Positions 39,779 to 41,794 of a DNA stretch of 41,794 nt are shown one piece after another. The position numbers and the translations under genes are program-made. The stretch covers positions 1 to 41,794 of the forward strand of contig NZ_BCUF01000047.1 of assembly GCF_001591145.1 (NCBI RefSeq), given 5' to 3'. The notes beneath the pieces are model-generated. The model ran no database searches and was not told the DNA's origin. It was given only the letters and a program-made list of their open reading frames with translations. The stretch is from Vibrio harveyi NBRC 15634 = ATCC 14126 = KCTC 12724 (lineage in GTDB: Bacteria > Pseudomonadota > Gammaproteobacteria > Enterobacterales > Vibrionaceae). Each line of letters begins with the position of its first letter. The first letter of the stretch is position 1.

Positions 39779-41440
39779 TTACTTGTAAACCATCTCACCT
39801 GAAGGCGCGTATTCGTTTACGTCAATTGGGCTGTGTGACTCTAGGTACTCTTTCAGTACTTCAGCATCCGTAAAGCCTGTATTTACGTAACCTGGGTGAG
39901 TGTTAACTTTCGGGTAGCCGTCACCGCCTGAAGCGTTGTAACTTGGTACAGTAAAGCGGTACTCACCATCAAGTCGAAGCTGTTTGCCACCGATAAATAC
40001 ATTTGCTACTTTGCCATTCTCAACAGTCATTGAAATACCAGCGAACTGAGCGTAAGCGCCAGAATCAACAGGTTTCGTTGCAACAACATTTAGGTAGTCT
40101 AGTACTTCTTTACCAGACATATCTACGTAAGAAACCATGTTGCCAAATGGTTGAACGGTCAGCACATCTTTGTACGTGATGTCACCCGCTTCAATTGAAT
40201 CACGAACACCACCTGAGTTCATTACAGCGAAGTCTGCTTTCGCACGCTCCATGTGTGCTGTTGCGATCAGACGACCAAGGTTCGTTTGTTGGAAACGTAC
40301 CACATTGCGATCACCTTCCAGTTTGCCATTGGATTCTGCAATCTTAACGTTTAGCTTGCCTTGACCTTTTTCTTGGTAAGGACGTAGGAAATCAAGCATA
40401 GCTTCATCTTGCGCGATCTCATCTTGGATAAGCACGCGTTGAGATTTACCATCAACTTTGATCTTCTTCTTCAGGTTCACAGGGATCAGATCGTAGCTCA
40501 CCATAGACAATTCGCCGTTGCGGAATTCGTAATCAGCTCGACCAACGTACTTACCCCACTCGTACGCTTGTACGATGTAAGTGCCGTTTTGCTCATCTGG
40601 TTTACACTCTTCACCCGGCTTGAAGTTCTTCTTAATAACGTTTGGACCTTCCATACATACAGGCTCTTGTGAGTGACCACCCACAATCATGTCCAAATCA
40701 CCTTCATTTAGGTAGCGAGCCAACGCAACATCACCCGGAGCGTTCACACCACGGTTGCCGTTTTCGTAGTGACCCATATGTGTCACTGCAAAGATAAGGT
40801 CTGGCTTCTCAGTTTCTTTTAGCTCAGCGATCAGCTTCTTCGCTTCTTCTTTCGGATCACGGAAGTCAACTTGACCAATGTACTCTGGGTTACCTAGTTT
40901 TGCTGTGTCTTCTGTCGTTAGACCGATCACGGCAATCTTGATGCCTTGCTTATTGAACATTGCGTAAGGTTGGAACAAGCGCTCACCGGTTTCCTTATCG
41001 TAAATGTTCGCAGACAGCATTGGGAAGTTAGCCCACTCTTGCTGCTTGAATAGCACGTCAAGTGGGTTATCGAACTCATGGTTACCCAACGCCATCGCGT
41101 CGTAACCAATTTTGCTCATACCTTTGAAATCTGGTTCCGCATCTTGCAGATCTGATTCAGGAACACCTGTATTGATATCGCCGCCTGACAGTAGAAGAAC
41201 GCTGCCACCCTCTGCTTGAATTTCTGTACGTAGCTCGTCGATCAGTGTCTTACGAGCTGCCATACCATACTCACCGTATTTGTTTTGCCAGAAGCGACCG
41301 TGGTGGTCGTTCGTGTGCAGTACAGTCAGTTTGTATGTTGTATCTTCATTCCATTCATGTGCTGGTTGCGTTGCACATCCGGCAAGAGTTGCCAGAATCG
41401 CCGCGCTCAAAGCGGTTTTTACAATCAGGCGTTGCTTCAT
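39779..41440 (-). CDS. nutA: 5'-nucleotidase lipoprotein (UshA/NutA type)
   Basis: This surface or periplasmic enzyme hydrolyses 5'-nucleotides to nucleosides for scavenging; Vibrio NutA is chloride-dependent. The 553-residue precursor has lipobox Cys22 (LATLAGC). The metallophosphoesterase domain carries the metal ligands in LHTNDHHGRF (Asp45, His47), SGGDINTG (Asp88), GNHEFD (Asn120, His121) and THMGH, plus GGHSQEP. The C-terminal 5'-nucleotidase domain (about 365-520) has MNSGGVRDSIEAGDITYKDV and the substrate-stacking YNASGGDGYP. Presence of the lipobox separates it from soluble E. coli UshA. Confidence 0.93.
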   Translation of the reverse strand: MKQRLIVKTALSAAILATLAGCATQPAHEWNEDTTYKLTVLHTNDHHGRFWQNKYGEYGMAARKTLIDELRTEIQAEGGSVLLLSGGDINTGVPESDLQDAEPDFKGMSKIGYDAMALGNHEFDNPLDVLFKQQEWANFPMLSANIYDKETGERLFQPYAMFNKQGIKIAVIGLTTEDTAKLGNPEYIGQVDFRDPKEEAKKLIAELKETEKPDLIFAVTHMGHYENGNRGVNAPGDVALARYLNEGDLDMIVGGHSQEPVCMEGPNVIKKNFKPGEECKPDEQNGTYIVQAYEWGKYVGRADYEFRNGELSMVSYDLIPVNLKKKIKVDGKSQRVLIQDEIAQDEAMLDFLRPYQEKGQGKLNVKIAESNGKLEGDRNVVRFQQTNLGRLIATAHMERAKADFAVMNSGGVRDSIEAGDITYKDVLTVQPFGNMVSYVDMSGKEVLDYLNVVATKPVDSGAYAQFAGISMTVENGKVANVFIGGKQLRLDGEYRFTVPSYNASGGDGYPKVNTHPGYVNTGFTDAEVLKEYLESHSPIDVNEYAPSGEMVYK

Positions 41441-41708
41441 TGTTTTACCTTTTTATCGTCTGGGGTCCACTGCAGACGCTCTTAACCCTTTAAAGGAGCT
41501 CCGTCCATATAATTAAGAGCGCTAAAACTTGACGTAGTTTATAGGAAGAATTGCACGCTAACATATTGATTTCATAATTATGATGCATGGATCACTAATG
41601 ACTATTTTAACAACTGCAACTCTGACGCTACGTTTCAACAGATTATAGACCCATTCACAGGCAATCGTTTTGCTGTGACATTGGCAGGCATTTCAATGCA
41701 ATTGGTAA
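41441..41708. other. Upstream region of nutA
   Basis: 268 bp without a credible gene. It carries the nutA leader, and the nutA start has no strong ribosome-binding site (AAAAAGGTAAAACA). No operator was recognised. It runs into the heptamer repeat. Confidence 0.4.
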
Positions 41709-41792
41709 GCGAGAAGCGAGAAGCGAGAAGCGAGAAGCGAGAAGCGAGAAGCGAGAAGCGAGAAGCGAGAAGCGAGAAGCGAGAAGCGAGAA
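41709..41792. repeat. Heptanucleotide tandem repeat, 12 perfect copies of GCGAGAA
   Basis: 84 bp of uninterrupted GCGAGAA units (TTCTCGC on the other strand), ending two bases before the window edge. The last unit is followed by AA, so the array seems to end there. A single related word, GCGAGAAGCG, occurs at 36313-36322. Confidence 0.97.
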
Positions 41793-41794
41793 AA

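Noticed and set aside
41709..41794. CRISPR array
   Set aside because: The repeat is a 7-bp direct tandem array with no spacers, and no cas genes are in the window.

Overview
The window is chromosomal DNA from a marine Vibrio, most likely of the Harveyi clade (V. harveyi / campbellii / alginolyticus / parahaemolyticus group). Four things point there. First, there is a complete polar-flagellar flgA-flgL block with a flagellin gene attached and the Vibrio-specific flgO/flgP/flgT genes. Second, a porin matches the V. harveyi chitoporin ChiP at every functional position I can number (mature E53, R94, D122, W136, and an N-terminal plug). Third, there is an 883-residue GH20 chitobiase lipoprotein. 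Fourth, there is a NutA-type 5'-nucleotidase lipoprotein. The species call rests on recalled protein sequences, not on a search.

Layout. Positions 1-19376 are the flagellar region. On the minus strand, reading right to left, are cheV-cheR, flgB-C-D-E, flgF-G-H-I-J, flgK-L and a flagellin. On the plus strand are flgA, flgM-flgN and flgT, with flgO-flgP divergent from flgT. Near-consensus sigma-54 promoters lie before flgB, flgF and flgK, and a well-spaced sigma-28 promoter lies before flgMN. The rod, hook and ring block is therefore at least three class III transcription units, and flgMN sits in the later sigma-28 class. A tRNA-Arg(CCT) at 19445-19521 opens a small accessory patch (19568-21828). 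It holds unrecognised short genes, a 39-residue small ORF, an AP2-like DNA-binding candidate and a repeat-bounded 306-bp element.

Positions 21828-27300 hold envelope and housekeeping genes on the minus strand: an OmpA-family protein, gltX, a DUF2057/UPF0319 protein and chiP. Positions 27313-30583 are a copper-defence operon, copA-copG, behind a textbook CueR-type promoter with a 19-bp spacer. Next come a KdgM/NanC-type small porin and the chitobiase gene. Together with chiP they form a glycan-uptake set in which the porins admit oligosaccharides and the chitobiase cleaves chitin disaccharide. Positions 34864-41440 hold a TraB/GumN-family protein, a small secreted unknown, tRNA-Pro(TGG) with a partial 3' duplicate, a 46-residue DUF3149 membrane protein behind an FNR-like box, smrA, rluF, a YbaK-type deacylase and nutA. 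The window ends in twelve perfect copies of a 7-bp tandem repeat.

Most of the window is conserved Vibrio core. I found no clear undescribed multigene system. The less explained parts are the patch after tRNA-Arg, several repeat-derived elements, a possible sRNA beside the flagellin gene, and the two tiny proteins.
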